Assembly: GCF_004359615.1 (NCBI RefSeq)
Contig: NZ_SCWA01000002.1
Span: 1 to 64,000 of the forward strand
DNA from: Macrococcus brunensis
GTDB lineage: Bacteria; Bacillota; Bacilli; Staphylococcales; Staphylococcaceae
Length of the DNA stretch: 64,000 bases
Direction: 5' to 3'
Position numbers and translations under genes: made by a program. The notes under the pieces are model-generated. The model made no database searches, had not been told where the DNA came from, and saw only the letters and a list, made by a program, of their open reading frames with translations. Position 1 is the first letter of the stretch; each line of letters begins with the position of its first letter. Positions 9,901-19,408 of the stretch are shown one piece after another.

Positions 9901-10448
9901 TCATCGAGCTTGGAAGCTGTCTCTTTTTTGCGTTTCTTATATTTAAGGACGCCTGCCGCTTCTTCTATCAAGTGGCGTCGGTCTTCTGGTTTTGCATTGA
10001 GTATTTCATCTACTTTTCCTTGAGAAATCATGCTGAAAGATTCTTTACCGAGTCCTGTATCAAGAAAAAGCTCTGTGATGTCTTTTAACCTGCTTTTCGT
10101 CTGATTGATGAAATATTCACTTTCACCTGAACGATAAAGTCTTCTCGTAATGTTCAGTTGTGCGTCTGCATCGATCTGACGGTCACTATTATCCAGTTTC
10201 AGTGTCACTTCTGCATAATTGAGTGCCTGACGCTTTTCTGTGCCCGAGAAGATGACATCTTCCATGCGGGCACCGCGCAGACTTTTCGCTGACTGCTCAC
10301 CCAGTACCCAGCGGATAGCGTCTGTTATGTTACTCTTGCCTGAACCGTTAGGACCGATGATAGCAGTCAGCCCCTGATCAAACTCTACTTTTGTCTTATC
10401 AGCAAATGATTTAAAACCATAAGCTTCGACTGTCTTCAAATAAACCAT
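6924..10448 (-). CDS. smc: chromosome partition protein SMC
   Basis: 1174 residues. Walker A is IGPNGSGKSN (31-40). Two long coiled coils rich in Glu, Gln and Leu flank a hinge at roughly 500-660 that contains GGSMTGGS. The C-terminal head has signature LSGGERALTA (1072-1081) and Walker B FVILDE (1096-1101). It is the ATPase of the SMC-ScpAB condensin that compacts and segregates the chromosome. One base separates it from rnc and it overlaps ftsY by four, so the three are one unit. Length is normal for the family. Confidence 0.98.
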   Translation of the reverse strand: MVYLKTVEAYGFKSFADKTKVEFDQGLTAIIGPNGSGKSNITDAIRWVLGEQSAKSLRGARMEDVIFSGTEKRQALNYAEVTLKLDNSDRQIDADAQLNITRRLYRSGESEYFINQTKSRLKDITELFLDTGLGKESFSMISQGKVDEILNAKPEDRRHLIEEAAGVLKYKKRKKETASKLDETMLNLSRVNDIIFDLEARVEPLAIESATAEEHQALTQEMTEADIQVTVTDIQALKTEYARLDTEIKEFNDMILIKKERADKLEKELSGLNDRNTVLTESQDSLNQQRLELSTQLERQQGRLSVLYEKQDNQSQAEARQKKELQKLESERQALQQADQKQSGETAELQTELKQVRQEERSAEKKLTELNSDVTALIESARDQYYQVLSEQTSARNELKYIEKELTALERYFTENQTDSHDYQDMQREHEVFEDKLKQLEKDLMTKRTAYKECLADIQTKQTRYRELDDQLRQGHRYLDKLKSKYQSLTAMQSEYQGYYQGVRLVLREKLEGIYGAVAELIDIDSKYQTALDIALGGQLQSIVTEDETSARAAIQFLKKRKGGRATFLPLSTIQPKVMADSMLNRMKQLEGYVGQLSNLITVDPKYASIVRNLTGLVVVAEDLESANNIARQTSYKFRIVTLDGNIVNPGGSMTGGSVNQPSILLRQKEELEQVSVQLSSYQEQLSALENEFNSLKSEITDAEIRAQNLQSAGEELAEEERVLKQQRDEHQSRLYTLKAINQQHEERLKQKNEYETTHQRLNQSISENEVQLKEIEQQITDYQLLQTDARSIEKEVNATLAELRQRKVILEERLKYQRDKQQTNEERLKQVRAAISDLEAVDELNHIEEKIAALKEEIKQSEEKLSVVTQQFDQDRRAAEEVAAGIREQQVNYNELMRQLNNLENGVGEMKGQYSRIDVQLESLIYHLMEDYHMTFEAAENLYPEPTDIDAARKRVKLTKLAIEELGPVNPNAIQQYKEVKERYDFLSEQETDLLSAKDTLETIMKEMDDEVTARFNETFSQVQSNFAQVFSELFGGGNGEIKLNSDDVLTAGLDIVVEPPGKKRQHLTLLSGGERALTAVALLFAILKVRTAPFVILDEVEAALDEANVLRFGQYVKTLSHDTQFIVITHRKGTMEAADRLYGVTMQNSGITQMVSVDLNELNHNEIKELTK

Positions 10449-10449
10449 A

Positions 10450-11175
10450 CTATTCTCCTAACTGCACGGACTCCAGCGCCAGTCTAGCCGCCTGCTGTTC
10501 TGACTCTTTTTTCGTCCGTCCTGTGCCGACACCGATCACGTCAGTATCTGACAGCACTTCCGATGTAAATTCCTTGAAGTGCGCTGGACCACTCTCATTG
10601 ACTAAGCGGTATGTAATCTGACCGCTTCCTCTTTTGTGCATATACTCCTGCAGATAGGTCTTAAAGTCTATTGTACCTGTCAGAAGTTCATCCGCGATGT
10701 AAGGGAAGATTGCAATTTCAGCAAAGCGGACTGCAGCATCAAAACCGAGGTCGAGGTACAAGGCACCGATAAAGGCTTCAAATACATCCGCGATAAGTGA
10801 AGGGCGAGTTCTGCCGCCAGTCTTCTCTTCACCTTTACCGAGCAGAATCAGGTCTGCAAACTGCTGATGCGTAGCAAATGTTACAAGTGATGGTTCACAG
10901 ACGATGGCCGCCCGTAGTTTAGTCAGCTGTCCTTCAGACATGTCGCTATGTTCTCGGTAGAGATACTGAGAAACCACCAATTCTAACACCGCGTCACCTA
11001 GAAATTCCAGACGCTCATTATCCATTATTTTATTAAGCTTAAAGTCATTGATAAAACTGGAATGTGAAAAAGCCTGTTCATAAAGCTGTGTGTTAACGGG
11101 TTTGATAGAAAGTTCATTCATCTTCTGGTTCAATTTCAGATGGAATTGATTTAAGATTGTCTGTTTTCGGTTCAT
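10450..11175 (-). CDS. rnc: ribonuclease III
   Basis: 241 residues. The RNase III signature ERLEFLGDAV (54-63) and the second acidic site ADVFEAFIGALYLD (about 129-142) supply the metal-binding residues. A double-stranded RNA-binding domain follows (169-237). It processes rRNA precursors and structured mRNAs. The gene starts after a strong AAGGAGG and heads the rnc-smc-ftsY-ylxM-ffh unit; a terminator lies between it and acpP. Confidence 0.97.
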   Translation of the reverse strand: MNRKQTILNQFHLKLNQKMNELSIKPVNTQLYEQAFSHSSFINDFKLNKIMDNERLEFLGDAVLELVVSQYLYREHSDMSEGQLTKLRAAIVCEPSLVTFATHQQFADLILLGKGEEKTGGRTRPSLIADVFEAFIGALYLDLGFDAAVRFAEIAIFPYIADELLTGTIDFKTYLQEYMHKRGSGQITYRLVNESGPAHFKEFTSEVLSDTDVIGVGTGRTKKESEQQAARLALESVQLGE

Positions 11176-11236
11176 TGAGTGCCTCCTTAATGTTATCTCT
11201 CCTATTTTACGTTAAAAAGCCCTGAAAAAAAAGGAA

Positions 11237-11260
11237 AAGTGGTCTCTTATGAGACCACTT
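11237..11260 (-). terminator. rho-independent terminator after acpP
   Basis: A 10-bp perfect stem AAGTGGTCTC/GAGACCACTT with a 4-base loop, followed on the minus strand by TTCC and a run of eight T. It ends the fapR-acpP operon. Confidence 0.88.
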
Positions 11261-11264
11261 CAAC

Positions 11265-11498
11265 TTATTTTTCTAAAGATTCGATGTAGTTCACTGCGTC
11301 ACCAACTGTGTTGATTTTTTCAGCTTCTTCATCAGGAATCTCCATACCGAATTCATCTTCAAGTTCCATCACGAGTTCCGCGATGTCTAAAGAGTCAGCA
11401 CCTAAATCATCTTTGAAAGATGCTTCTGGTGTCACTTTGTCAGCGTCTACGCCTAAACGGTCAACGATGATATCTTTTACTTTATCGAAATTTGCCAT
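11265..11498 (-). CDS. acpP: acyl carrier protein
   Basis: 77 residues from the ATG at 11498, chosen over an ATG three codons earlier because AAGGAGGTG sits about six bases upstream of it. The acidic four-helix protein carries the phosphopantetheine attachment motif GADSLD with Ser36. It shuttles acyl intermediates in type II fatty acid synthesis and donates acyl groups to PlsX. Last gene of the FapR-controlled cluster. Confidence 0.97.
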   Translation of the reverse strand: MANFDKVKDIIVDRLGVDADKVTPEASFKDDLGADSLDIAELVMELEDEFGMEIPDEEAEKINTVGDAVNYIESLEK

Positions 11499-11519
11499 TG
11501 TTTTCACCTCCTTGAAATG

Positions 11520-12254
11520 TTAGTTCATGAACATGCCGCCATTGACGTGAATGGTCTGGCCTGTAATATATTTTGCCTTATCAGACGCTAAAAAGCTAGC
11601 TGCATGTGCAATATCTGACACATCGCCAAATCTGGCAAGCGGAATTTGTGCCTTCATACCGTTCTGCAGGTCTTCGCTCAGCTGGTCAGTCATATCAGAG
11701 ACGATGAAACCTGGAGCTATCGCATTGACCGTGATGTTACGAGAAGCAAGTTCGCGCGCAAAAGTTTTTGTCAGGCCTTCAACGCCTGCTTTAGCTGCGA
11801 CGTAGTTGGCTTGACCGGCATTACCGATAGAACCGACAATACTGGAGATATTGATAATGGTACCCGCACGTTGTTTCAGCAGCTGACGCGTTACACTCTG
11901 CACAACATTAAAGACACCTGTCAGATTTGTATCGATGACATCCTGCCAGTCGTCTTCTTTCATCCGCATCATTAAGTTATCGCGGGTAATTCCGGCATTA
12001 TTGATAACGACATCAATCGATCCGAACGTATCGATTGTCGTCTTAATCATTTCCTGCACTTCTTCTTTATGCGCGACGTTAGCCTGAACCGCAACGGCTT
12101 TCTGACCTAGCTGTTCGATTTCTTTAACAACCGCGTCCGCTTTATCTTTACTGCCGGCATAATTGACCACAATGTCAAAACCATCTGCAGCAAGCTGCAA
12201 TGCTATCGCACGTCCGATACCGCGCGATGCACCTGTTACAAGTGCTGTAGTCAT
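11520..12254 (-). CDS. fabG: 3-oxoacyl-ACP reductase FabG
   Basis: 244 residues from the ATG at 12254, which overlaps the fabD stop as TAATG and has GAAGGGTGG upstream; a start four codons earlier is also open. Motifs are TGASRGIG (7-14), NNAG (85-88) and the catalytic set Ser138, Tyr151 and Lys155 in [11 protein letters not shown]. It reduces 3-oxoacyl-ACP with NADPH in the elongation cycle. It sits between fabD and acpP, the normal Firmicutes order. Confidence 0.97.
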   Translation of the reverse strand: MTTALVTGASRGIGRAIALQLAADGFDIVVNYAGSKDKADAVVKEIEQLGQKAVAVQANVAHKEEVQEMIKTTIDTFGSIDVVINNAGITRDNLMMRMKEDDWQDVIDTNLTGVFNVVQSVTRQLLKQRAGTIINISSIVGSIGNAGQANYVAAKAGVEGLTKTFARELASRNITVNAIAPGFIVSDMTDQLSEDLQNGMKAQIPLARFGDVSDIAHAASFLASDKAKYITGQTIHVNGGMFMN

Positions 12255-13147
12255 TAATGATTCCACCCTTCTAAATCTTCTATTGTTTCAATTGACGTTA
12301 TCGTCACGTCACGACTGATTTTCTTCACGAGTCCACCCAGTACTTTGCCCGGACCGATCTCCACAAATTCAGTGACACCTGCGTCGATGAGATGCTGTAC
12401 AGATTGTTCAAAACGCACCGGTGAATAAAGCTGCTCAATCAGCTGACGCTTAATCGTTGCGGCATCCGTCTCAGGCGCAACAGACACATTCTGGACAACG
12501 GCAACTTTAGCATCCTTAAATTCAAATCCGTCAAGAAACTCGCTGAATTCAGTTTCGATGACTTTCATCATTGAAGAGTGAAAAGGTCCTGAAACATTAA
12601 GCGGTAACACTCTTTTCGCCCCCAGTGACTTACCGTTTTTCACAAGTTCATCAATCTTAGACTGATGACCGGATACGACAATCTGACCTGGGCAGTTGAT
12701 GTTTGCAGGCTCAATCACTGCGTCTTCTGTCGAAATCTCCTGACAGAGCGCTTCTACTTCTTTAATATCAAGGCCGAGTACGGCTGCCATAGAACCGCCC
12801 CCTTTTGGAAAAGCAGTCGCCATCAGCTGACCCCGTTTAGCCACAATCTGAACAGCATCTTCTGCACGGATCACACCGCTTGCAACAAGCGCCGCATATT
12901 CACCGAGACTATGACCGATTGTATAGTCAAAATCGCCTTTGAACCGTTCAATAAGCGCGGCACTGTGACTGACGATAGCCGGCTGAGTATATTCTGTTAA
13001 GCTAAGTTTTGCTTCATCATGAGCCATAATGTCAACGATGTCAAAATCCAGCTGCTTTGTTAATGCAGTCACGGATTCTTTTAAATCGCCAGCCATTCCA
13101 AGTTTCTGTGAACCTTGTCCAGGAAACATGAGCACACGTTTAGTCAT
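12254..13147 (-). CDS. fabD: malonyl-CoA:ACP transacylase FabD
   Basis: 297 residues. MFPGQGSQ at the N-terminus, nucleophile Ser80 in [10 protein letters not shown] and His190 in SGPFHSSMM form the acyltransferase active site. It loads malonyl groups onto ACP to feed elongation. It overlaps plsX by eight bases and fabG by one, so translation is coupled along the cluster. Confidence 0.97.
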   Translation of the reverse strand: MTKRVLMFPGQGSQKLGMAGDLKESVTALTKQLDFDIVDIMAHDEAKLSLTEYTQPAIVSHSAALIERFKGDFDYTIGHSLGEYAALVASGVIRAEDAVQIVAKRGQLMATAFPKGGGSMAAVLGLDIKEVEALCQEISTEDAVIEPANINCPGQIVVSGHQSKIDELVKNGKSLGAKRVLPLNVSGPFHSSMMKVIETEFSEFLDGFEFKDAKVAVVQNVSVAPETDAATIKRQLIEQLYSPVRFEQSVQHLIDAGVTEFVEIGPGKVLGGLVKKISRDVTITSIETIEDLEGWNH

Positions 13148-14117
13148 GTGACACCTCTTTTCTCATCGCTTCAACAACGCCTTCTTTTACTGATTCCTTA
13201 GCTTGACGCAGTGCATTATAGAATGCACGCGCGTCTGATGACCCATGCGCTTTGATGACGATACCGTTTAAACCAAACAGAACAGCACCACCATATTCAG
13301 CATAATCCATCTTCCCTTTTATACCTTGCAGATCTTTATTTAAGACGCCTGCAGCCAGTTTATTTTTCATATTCTTTGTCAGTTCCTGCTTCAGCATTTT
13401 GAAAATGCTTGTTGCTGTCCCTTCAAGCGTCTTTAAGACCATATTGCCGGTAAAGCCATCTGTTACGACAACGTCTGCTGCTGACATAAGGAGTGCCTTC
13501 GATTCGACATTTCCTTTGAAGTTGATATTGTCCTGATCAGATAACAGTTTAAAGGTCTCACGCGTCAGCGCATTTCCTTTTTTATCTTCTGTTCCGATAT
13601 TCAGAAGACCGACAGTTGGATTCGAAATTTTACGTATTGACTTGGCATAAATGGAGCCCATCAGCGCATATTGCGCGAGATGTTCGGGCTTCGCATCTGC
13701 ATTCGCACCCATATCCAGTAAAATAAATCCTTTATCATCTACAGTTGGCAATGTCAGAGCTAAGGCTGGACGTTCAACACCCGGTAATCTACCAACGATA
13801 AAAAGTCCGGCCGACATCAATGCCCCTGTGTTACCTGCTGACACACAGGCATCTGCTTCACCGTATTTAACTGCTTCAGCCATGCGCACCATAGAAGCAT
13901 CTTTTTTACGACGAATAGAGCGAACAGGCTCATCTTCCATCGTAATCACTTCTGTGCAGTGCTGGAACGTCACACGGTCATGTTGAAACGCGTGTTTTTC
14001 ATCACCGAATAACAGAATTTCTACTTCCGGGTCTTTATCAAGTAACTGCTTAATTCCTTCTACAACGATATCAGGTGCATTGTCGCCACCCATCAAGTCT
14101 ACTGCTATTTTAATCAT
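13140..14117 (-). CDS. plsX: phosphate acyltransferase PlsX
   Basis: 325 residues starting [15 protein letters not shown], with SAGNTGALM and [11 protein letters not shown], typical of PlsX. It converts acyl-ACP to acyl-phosphate for PlsY, linking fatty acid synthesis to phospholipid assembly. It follows fapR with a one-base TAATG overlap and overlaps fabD by eight bases. Regulation by FapR is expected from the operator upstream of fapR. Confidence 0.97.
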   Translation of the reverse strand: MIKIAVDLMGGDNAPDIVVEGIKQLLDKDPEVEILLFGDEKHAFQHDRVTFQHCTEVITMEDEPVRSIRRKKDASMVRMAEAVKYGEADACVSAGNTGALMSAGLFIVGRLPGVERPALALTLPTVDDKGFILLDMGANADAKPEHLAQYALMGSIYAKSIRKISNPTVGLLNIGTEDKKGNALTRETFKLLSDQDNINFKGNVESKALLMSAADVVVTDGFTGNMVLKTLEGTATSIFKMLKQELTKNMKNKLAAGVLNKDLQGIKGKMDYAEYGGAVLFGLNGIVIKAHGSSDARAFYNALRQAKESVKEGVVEAMRKEVSHD

Positions 14118-14683
14118 TACTCTTCTCCTTCACCAAAGTAATACATGACAAACCGGCCTTTGAATACTTGCTGCTGCTGAACAGAACTCTCTACTTCAAT
14201 TGTCGCACGTTTCTTCCGTTTTTCTACCAGTAAAGCTTTAGTGACGACACGGTCGCCTAGTTTAACAGGTTTGATGAACTTCACTTCACTAGAAGCAGTG
14301 AGTGCGAGCTCATCATCAATCAGTGCCACACAGAGTGAGTTGGCCTGGGCAAATAGAAAATGACCTCTCGCAATCTGATTGCGATGGAAGACGTGCTCTT
14401 CCTGAATATCGAGTATTGAAATAGCCACCTTATCCAGCTGCAGTTCAATAATCTCACCGATGACTTCATCGAGAGGCAATGCTTTAACTTCATCATGATG
14501 CTGAACCGCTACACCTCTGATTCTCTCACGAAGTTCTGGAATGTTTTGCTCGAGTCTGTCCAGACGAATGGTCTGAATACTGACTCCAAATGCTTCACTT
14601 AAATCTTCATCTGTCAAAAATGGATTGTCTCGAAGTTTTGACACAAGCTGATTCTGACGATCTATTTTAGTCATTCTTTTCAT
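14117..14683 (-). CDS. fapR: fatty acid biosynthesis transcriptional regulator FapR
   Basis: 188 residues. An N-terminal DeoR-like helix-turn-helix (about 15-45, [22 protein letters not shown]) is joined to a hotdog-fold domain (about 95-185) that binds malonyl-CoA in characterised FapR proteins, releasing the repressor. The start is the ATG at 14683 with AAAGGATG upstream; a second ATG three codons in is an alternative. It heads the plsX-fabD-fabG-acpP cluster and a FapR-like operator lies 15 bases upstream, so it should be autoregulated. Confidence 0.96.
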   Translation of the reverse strand: MKRMTKIDRQNQLVSKLRDNPFLTDEDLSEAFGVSIQTIRLDRLEQNIPELRERIRGVAVQHHDEVKALPLDEVIGEIIELQLDKVAISILDIQEEHVFHRNQIARGHFLFAQANSLCVALIDDELALTASSEVKFIKPVKLGDRVVTKALLVEKRKKRATIEVESSVQQQQVFKGRFVMYYFGEGEE

Positions 14684-14697
14684 ACTAGGACATCCTT

Positions 14698-14714
14698 TTA
14701 GTAGTTGGTCTTAA
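14698..14714. promoter_or_regulatory. predicted FapR operator
   Basis: The 17-bp sequence TTAAGACCAACTACTAA (minus strand) matches 12 of 17 positions of the palindromic FapR box TTAGTACCTGGTACTAA. It lies immediately downstream of the -10 element, where bound repressor would block transcription. Confidence 0.75.
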
Positions 14715-14721
14715 TTAGTCT

Positions 14722-14750
14722 ATCATAACTTGCTCTATTTTGTTAATCAA
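14722..14750 (-). promoter_or_regulatory. sigma-A promoter of the fapR operon
   Basis: On the minus strand TTGATT (14750-14745), a 17-base spacer and TATGAT (14727-14722) form a good vegetative promoter. The FapR box lies at about the start point. Confidence 0.75.
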
Positions 14751-14756
14751 TAACTA

Positions 14757-14778
14757 AAAAAGCTCCTGTGAAGGAGCT
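14757..14778 (-). terminator. rho-independent terminator after the sortase gene
   Basis: AGCTCCT/AGGAGCT stem with a 4-base loop and six T on the minus strand; it begins at the sortase stop codon and separates the recG-srtA unit from the fapR promoter. Confidence 0.85.
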
Positions 14779-15398
14779 TAAGCTGTTTCTATAATACGCG
14801 CTTTTACAATCATTCGTTTTTCAAATAATAAGGTATCCGGATTATAGCTGTCACAAGTGATAAGCGTGAGTTCCTGTGGCTTCCCTTTACTTTCTTTCAA
14901 TACATCTACTTGAGAAGGATTCACATCGTAAATATTATAGATCTCATAGTTTTTCTCACCTTTACGTGTCAGGATAGTCACGATATCCCCTTTTTTCACT
15001 CGATCTAAATAGTTAAAACGGATACCTGCACCTTCCACGCGGTGACCGGCAATCGCGATATTCTGTTCAGAAAGTTGCTCACCCTCTTCGACAAGGGTTA
15101 CACCGTTTTTCAGATTGACTTGTGTCGCCGGGCCTTTTAACAGAGGCTCATTGATATCTGCAGCCGGTATTTTCAGATAGCCGAGCATGTCTTCAGTCAG
15201 TTTCAGTTTATCCGGCTCTGTTTTTGAAATCCATTTCTCCAGATCATTGACTTCGGGAGCCGCTTCATTCTTTTCATATGCCTGAATGATTTTATCATTC
15301 ACCTGATTAGTGACCAGCGCACGTATATCCTGCCAGAAAAACATGACGACAGCAGCAGCAATCAATAAAACACCTAAAACCCTGTAAAAAATTCTCAT
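14778..15398 (-). CDS. srtA: class A sortase
   Basis: 206 residues. One N-terminal signal-anchor (about 5-22) is followed by the sortase barrel. Catalytic residues are His119 in IAGHR, Cys182 in TLITCDSYN and Arg195 in EKRMIVKA. The TLITCD block and the DVNPSQVDVL segment closely resemble Staphylococcus aureus SrtA, the LPXTG transpeptidase that anchors surface proteins to peptidoglycan. It follows recG after 10 bases, with GGAGATG overlapping the gap, so the two are probably cotranscribed. In S. aureus srtA is not beside recG, so this position is unusual. Confidence 0.93.
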   Translation of the reverse strand: MRIFYRVLGVLLIAAAVVMFFWQDIRALVTNQVNDKIIQAYEKNEAAPEVNDLEKWISKTEPDKLKLTEDMLGYLKIPAADINEPLLKGPATQVNLKNGVTLVEEGEQLSEQNIAIAGHRVEGAGIRFNYLDRVKKGDIVTILTRKGEKNYEIYNIYDVNPSQVDVLKESKGKPQELTLITCDSYNPDTLLFEKRMIVKARIIETA

Positions 15399-15408
15399 TT
15401 TTCATCTC

Positions 15409-17445
15409 CTAATCAATTTCGAGCGTACTGACTTCAAGCAACATTCTTTTCTTCAGCCAGACATTCTCAGGTTCATCGATCTTACCACTCAGTATCATTT
15501 CACTTGCTTCGTCACGAGCGACTTCGAGCATGCGATAGTCTTCCACTATATTCGCAACTTTAAAGTCAGGCAGCCCGCTTTGTTTAACGCCGAAAAAGTC
15601 TCCGGGACCACGCATTTCAAGGTCTTTCTCAGACAAGAGGAAACCATCTGTCGTCTGACACATGATTTGCATACGCTCTATCCCTGTTTCAGTAGAAGGA
15701 TTACTGATCAGTACACAGTAACTCTGATGTGAGCTACGTCCTACACGTCCGCGCAACTGATGCAGCGTCGACAGACCAAATCTTTCAGCATCTATAATAA
15801 TCATCATCGTCGCATTTGGCACGTTCACACCGACTTCAACAACAGTTGTTGAAACCAGCACATCCAGCTCATGACGGCTGAACTTTTCCATGACTTCATC
15901 TTTTTCTTCTGAAGACATTCTACCATGAAGAAGACCGACACGTTCACCGAAATGGCCTTTAAACGTTTCGTATATCTCAACGGCATTCTGTACGTCCAGT
16001 TTCTCAGACGCTTCAATCAATGGACAGATGACATATGCCTGGCGTCCTTTAGCTATTTCCTGTTTGGTCTGTGCAAGCACTGTACCCATTTCTTCATGTT
16101 TAGCCCAGGATGTCTCTATCGGTTTACGACCTTTCGGCAGTTCCTTGATACTTGAGACGTCCATCTCCCCAAAAACAGAGATAGCAAGCGTCCTTGGTAT
16201 TGGGGTCGCTGTCATAAAGAGTACGTTGGCGTCATCACCTTTCTCACGCAGTCGCTTACGTTGATTGACTCCGAAACGGTGCTGTTCATCTGTAATGACC
16301 AGTCCCAACCGGTGGAAGATGACTTCGTCCTGTATTAATGCATGAGTCCCAACGATGACATCTATTTCACCAGCTGCTAATTGCTCAAGCAGAATGCGTC
16401 GTCTTTTTCCTTTAACAGAACTCGTCAGAAGGGCAACACGTACTTGATCACCATATAGACCTGCCAGACTTTCTGCGTGCTGTTCCGCCAGTATCTCTGT
16501 CGGTACCATAAGTGCGCTCTGGTAGCCTGCAGTGAGAAGCGCGTACATTGCGATTGCTGCGACGACCGTTTTACCTGAACCTACATCTCCCTGCAGCAGT
16601 CGGTTCATACGCATCGGCAGCTTGATATCACGAAATATTTCGTTAACCACTTTTTTCTGTGCATCTGTTAATTCAAATGGCAATGTCTCAATAAAGGCCT
16701 TGACTGCCTGTATATCATAGTCGATGCTGACAGACAGACCTGCTGCATGTTCAGTCTGATTCAGCATCCGCATTTTCAGCTGAAAGAGAAAGAGCTCACA
16801 AAAGGCAAAAGTCCGCTTCGCCTGCTTTAACGCATGATAATCACGCGGGAAATGCAGTGTCTCAAGCGACTCTTTTAAGTCCCAGAGTTTATATTTATCC
16901 ATTAGATAGCCGGGTATCATCGGCGTGATTTCTGTCGACTGAAAGGCCTGATGCACAAACTTCTGAAACTGCTTGGGCTTCACTAAACCTTTCAGACTGT
17001 ACTGAGGGACAAGTGCATTTTCACTTGAAGCGACTTCCTTGCTGAATTTGGTTCCTTGAATAATCTGTTTCGATCGCTGCCATTTACCCGATACTGTAGC
17101 CGTATCTCCTAGATTGACCTGGTGTTTAATATAGGGCTGGTTAAAGTATTCAACACGGATAGCAACACCGTCCACTAACATATGAAACATAATCTTGGAC
17201 TTACTGCGCCCAAAATAACTGACACGGGGCGTACTGTAGATCTCTCCTGTGACTGTAATTTTATCTCCGTCAGTTGCTTCATTGATATCAATAACCGTCT
17301 CATCTTCATACCGATAAGGAAGATGCATAATAATATCACTCATAGTAAAAAGCCCTAAATCATTGAGTTTTAGGACTGTCTGCGGCCCGACGCCTTTAAG
17401 GTCTGTCAGCGGCCGTTCGGTTTCAATTAGATGTTGTTTAGTCAT
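15409..17445 (-). CDS. recG: ATP-dependent DNA helicase RecG
   Basis: About 678 residues from the ATG at 17445 ([20 protein letters not shown]), preferred because GAGGG lies five bases upstream; an ATG five codons earlier (17460) is also open. An N-terminal wedge/OB domain precedes helicase motifs: Walker [16 protein letters not shown] box (ITDEQHRFG), [10 protein letters not shown], then [14 protein letters not shown] and QLRGRVGRS. It remodels stalled forks and Holliday junctions. The sdaAB-sdaAA genes that separate fakA and recG in S. aureus are absent. Confidence 0.96.
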   Translation of the reverse strand: MTKQHLIETERPLTDLKGVGPQTVLKLNDLGLFTMSDIIMHLPYRYEDETVIDINEATDGDKITVTGEIYSTPRVSYFGRSKSKIMFHMLVDGVAIRVEYFNQPYIKHQVNLGDTATVSGKWQRSKQIIQGTKFSKEVASSENALVPQYSLKGLVKPKQFQKFVHQAFQSTEITPMIPGYLMDKYKLWDLKESLETLHFPRDYHALKQAKRTFAFCELFLFQLKMRMLNQTEHAAGLSVSIDYDIQAVKAFIETLPFELTDAQKKVVNEIFRDIKLPMRMNRLLQGDVGSGKTVVAAIAMYALLTAGYQSALMVPTEILAEQHAESLAGLYGDQVRVALLTSSVKGKRRRILLEQLAAGEIDVIVGTHALIQDEVIFHRLGLVITDEQHRFGVNQRKRLREKGDDANVLFMTATPIPRTLAISVFGEMDVSSIKELPKGRKPIETSWAKHEEMGTVLAQTKQEIAKGRQAYVICPLIEASEKLDVQNAVEIYETFKGHFGERVGLLHGRMSSEEKDEVMEKFSRHELDVLVSTTVVEVGVNVPNATMMIIIDAERFGLSTLHQLRGRVGRSSHQSYCVLISNPSTETGIERMQIMCQTTDGFLLSEKDLEMRGPGDFFGVKQSGLPDFKVANIVEDYRMLEVARDEASEMILSGKIDEPENVWLKKRMLLEVSTLEID

Positions 17446-17539
17446 GCCATCCCTCTTCATACATCATAATCCTTAACACTTTATCTTAAGTCCATTATGA
17501 CATAATCATCATGAACAGTCTAAAAGGATTCACTGACCA

Positions 17540-17644
17540 CTAGCCTAGCCAGTTCTGATTAATAATAAAAAGTCCAATAATAGTCGTGATAGTCGCTGCA
17601 ACGAACGCATAGAATGTACTTTTATCCTTCAGCAGATTACGTAT
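17540..17644 (-). CDS. possible 34-residue single-span membrane peptide with a non-AUG start
   Basis: An open frame ends at TAG (17542-17540) and encodes RNLLKDKSTFYAFVAATI then a hydrophobic helix, ending INQNWLG. A strong ribosome-binding site GGGAGG lies six bases before an ATA codon at 17644; no ATG or GTG fits. The frame continues upstream to an ATG at 17731, but that stretch covers the fakA terminator and a promoter-like region, so it is unlikely to be the start. It could be a real small membrane protein with a rare start codon, or a decayed gene. I do not recognise it. Confidence 0.35.
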   Translation of the reverse strand: MRNLLKDKSTFYAFVAATITTIIGLFIINQNWLG

Positions 17645-17654
17645 GATAAACCTC

Positions 17655-17677
17655 CCATTTAATGTATAATTAAATGG
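17655..17677. promoter_or_regulatory. 23-bp perfect palindrome beside the small membrane ORF
   Basis: CCATTTAAT, 5-base spacer, ATTAAATGG. On the minus strand its last bases merge with the GGGAGG ribosome-binding site of the small ORF, and TTTACA (-35-like) lies upstream. It could be an operator or an RNA hairpin masking the ribosome-binding site. Confidence 0.45.
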
Positions 17678-17714
17678 TATCACACATTCTTTGTAAAAAA
17701 TAGTAAGAAGTATC

Positions 17715-17745
17715 AAAAAAAGCTGTTTCACTAGGAAACAGCTTT
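17715..17745 (-). terminator. rho-independent terminator after fakA
   Basis: An 11-bp perfect stem (17719-17729 with 17735-17745) with a 5-base loop, followed by a run of seven T on the minus strand. Confidence 0.9.
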
Positions 17746-17756
17746 AATACATTCAG

Positions 17757-19394
17757 TTATTCAACAGCAAAGATAAAACTATAGATTGGTTGCTGACCTT
17801 GATGAACTTCTACTTCTACGTCTTCGTATCGGTCTTCAATATATTCAGTTAAAGCATTCACCTGTTCTTCGTCTGCTTCTTCTCCGGCAATGATTGTAAC
17901 AATTTCGCTATCTTCATCAATCATAGCATCCAGAAGCTGCTGACAGACTTTCGCCTGATCAAAGTCAGCTACTTTAATCTTGCTCTCAAACAGACCCATA
18001 TAAGCACCTTTTTCGATATCAACGCCTTCAATAGAAGTGTCACGAACAGCATAAGTGACTGATCCAGACTTCACATGGCTGATTGCTTCAGCCATTGCTG
18101 TCTGATTCTCTTCCAGTTCTGCTTCCGGCGTATATCTGAGAAGAGCTGATAAGCCTTGAGGAATCGTTTTAGTCGGAATGACGACTACAGGAATATCGAC
18201 AACACTTGCCGCCTGTTCCGCCGCCATGATGATGTTTTTATTGTTCGGCAGAATAATAGCTTCTTTACATTTTGAAGATTCAATCACTTTGACAATATCT
18301 TCTGTCGAAGGATTCATCGTCTGACCACCGCTGATGACATGTGTCGCACCTATTGATTCAAAGAGCTGAGTGATTCCCTCACCCATTGAAATCGTGACAA
18401 CTGCTTTATCGACGACTTTCGCTTCCTGCTTGATACCGCGTTTACGCAGCACTTCACGGTGCTGTTCGCGCATATTTTCTACTTTAATCTTGATGATCTC
18501 GCCGTACTGACTACCATAAGTAAGGGCCTCACCCGGTGTTTCAGAGTGAACGTGCGTCTTAACGATTTCATCATCAGAAATGACTAGCAGTGAGTCACCA
18601 AAGTTCGCCATATCATTTCTGAACTCATCTTCGTCAAATGGTTTCATACCCGACTTGAAGCGCACCATAAATTCAGTACAGAATCCTGGAACAATATCTT
18701 CAGTTTTAACGACATCTCCGAAATCATGATCGTCATTGATGAAATTCTCATCCATTTTCACGTTGACAGGTTCAGCGATTTTTTCACCTTTCATCATTGC
18801 TAAAAATCCTTCGTACACATAAACGAGCCCCTGCCCACCACTATCGACGACACCGACTTCTTTTAAGACTGGCAACAGGTCTGGTGTACGCTTAAGTGAC
18901 GCATTACCCGCTTCAACAATGGCTTCCATCACTACAATGACGTCATCTGTTGATTGAGCGATTTCTGTAGCATGTTCACTCGCTTCTCTGGCAACTGTCA
19001 GGATTGTACCTTCAACAGGCTTCATCACTGCTTTGTAAGCCGTTTTCACCCCTGAATCAAAGGCTTTTGCAAATTTCTTTGCGTCTATATCTTCACAGGT
19101 CTCTATAGATTTTGAAAAGCCGCGGAACAGCTGCGATAAGATGACACCTGAGTTCCCGCGTGCACCCATCAGTAATCCTTTAGAGAAAGCTTTCCCTACA
19201 TTACCGATATGGGCTTCGACATGTTCCTTCGTTTCTTTAGCGCCTGAAGACATTGACAGATTCATATTCGTTCCTGTGTCACCATCCGGTACCGGAAAAA
19301 CATTCAGAGAATCCACATACTCTGCATTCTGTGATAAGTTATTTGCCCCCGCAGCAATCATTTCAGCAAATAGCTTGCCATCGATTTTGTTCAT
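17757..19394 (-). CDS. fakA: fatty acid kinase catalytic subunit FakA (DAK2 domain)
   Basis: 545 residues, close to the S. aureus protein. The N-terminal DhaL/DAK2 domain has the nucleotide- and metal-binding [10 protein letters not shown] (35-44), [13 protein letters not shown] and DSGGQGL. The middle and C-terminal regions follow the FakA/YloV pattern. FakA phosphorylates fatty acids held by FakB proteins so that exogenous fatty acids enter phospholipid via PlsX/PlsY. It is cotranscribed with the upstream Asp23-family gene (14-base gap) and ends at a terminator. Confidence 0.95.
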   Translation of the reverse strand: MNKIDGKLFAEMIAAGANNLSQNAEYVDSLNVFPVPDGDTGTNMNLSMSSGAKETKEHVEAHIGNVGKAFSKGLLMGARGNSGVILSQLFRGFSKSIETCEDIDAKKFAKAFDSGVKTAYKAVMKPVEGTILTVAREASEHATEIAQSTDDVIVVMEAIVEAGNASLKRTPDLLPVLKEVGVVDSGGQGLVYVYEGFLAMMKGEKIAEPVNVKMDENFINDDHDFGDVVKTEDIVPGFCTEFMVRFKSGMKPFDEDEFRNDMANFGDSLLVISDDEIVKTHVHSETPGEALTYGSQYGEIIKIKVENMREQHREVLRKRGIKQEAKVVDKAVVTISMGEGITQLFESIGATHVISGGQTMNPSTEDIVKVIESSKCKEAIILPNNKNIIMAAEQAASVVDIPVVVIPTKTIPQGLSALLRYTPEAELEENQTAMAEAISHVKSGSVTYAVRDTSIEGVDIEKGAYMGLFESKIKVADFDQAKVCQQLLDAMIDEDSEIVTIIAGEEADEEQVNALTEYIEDRYEDVEVEVHQGQQPIYSFIFAVE

Positions 19395-19408
19395 TGATAA
19401 GATCCTCC

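Noticed and set aside
17645-17731. N-terminal extension of the small membrane ORF from the ATG at 17731
   Set aside because: These codons cover the fakA terminator stem and a promoter-like stretch, and no ribosome-binding site precedes that ATG.
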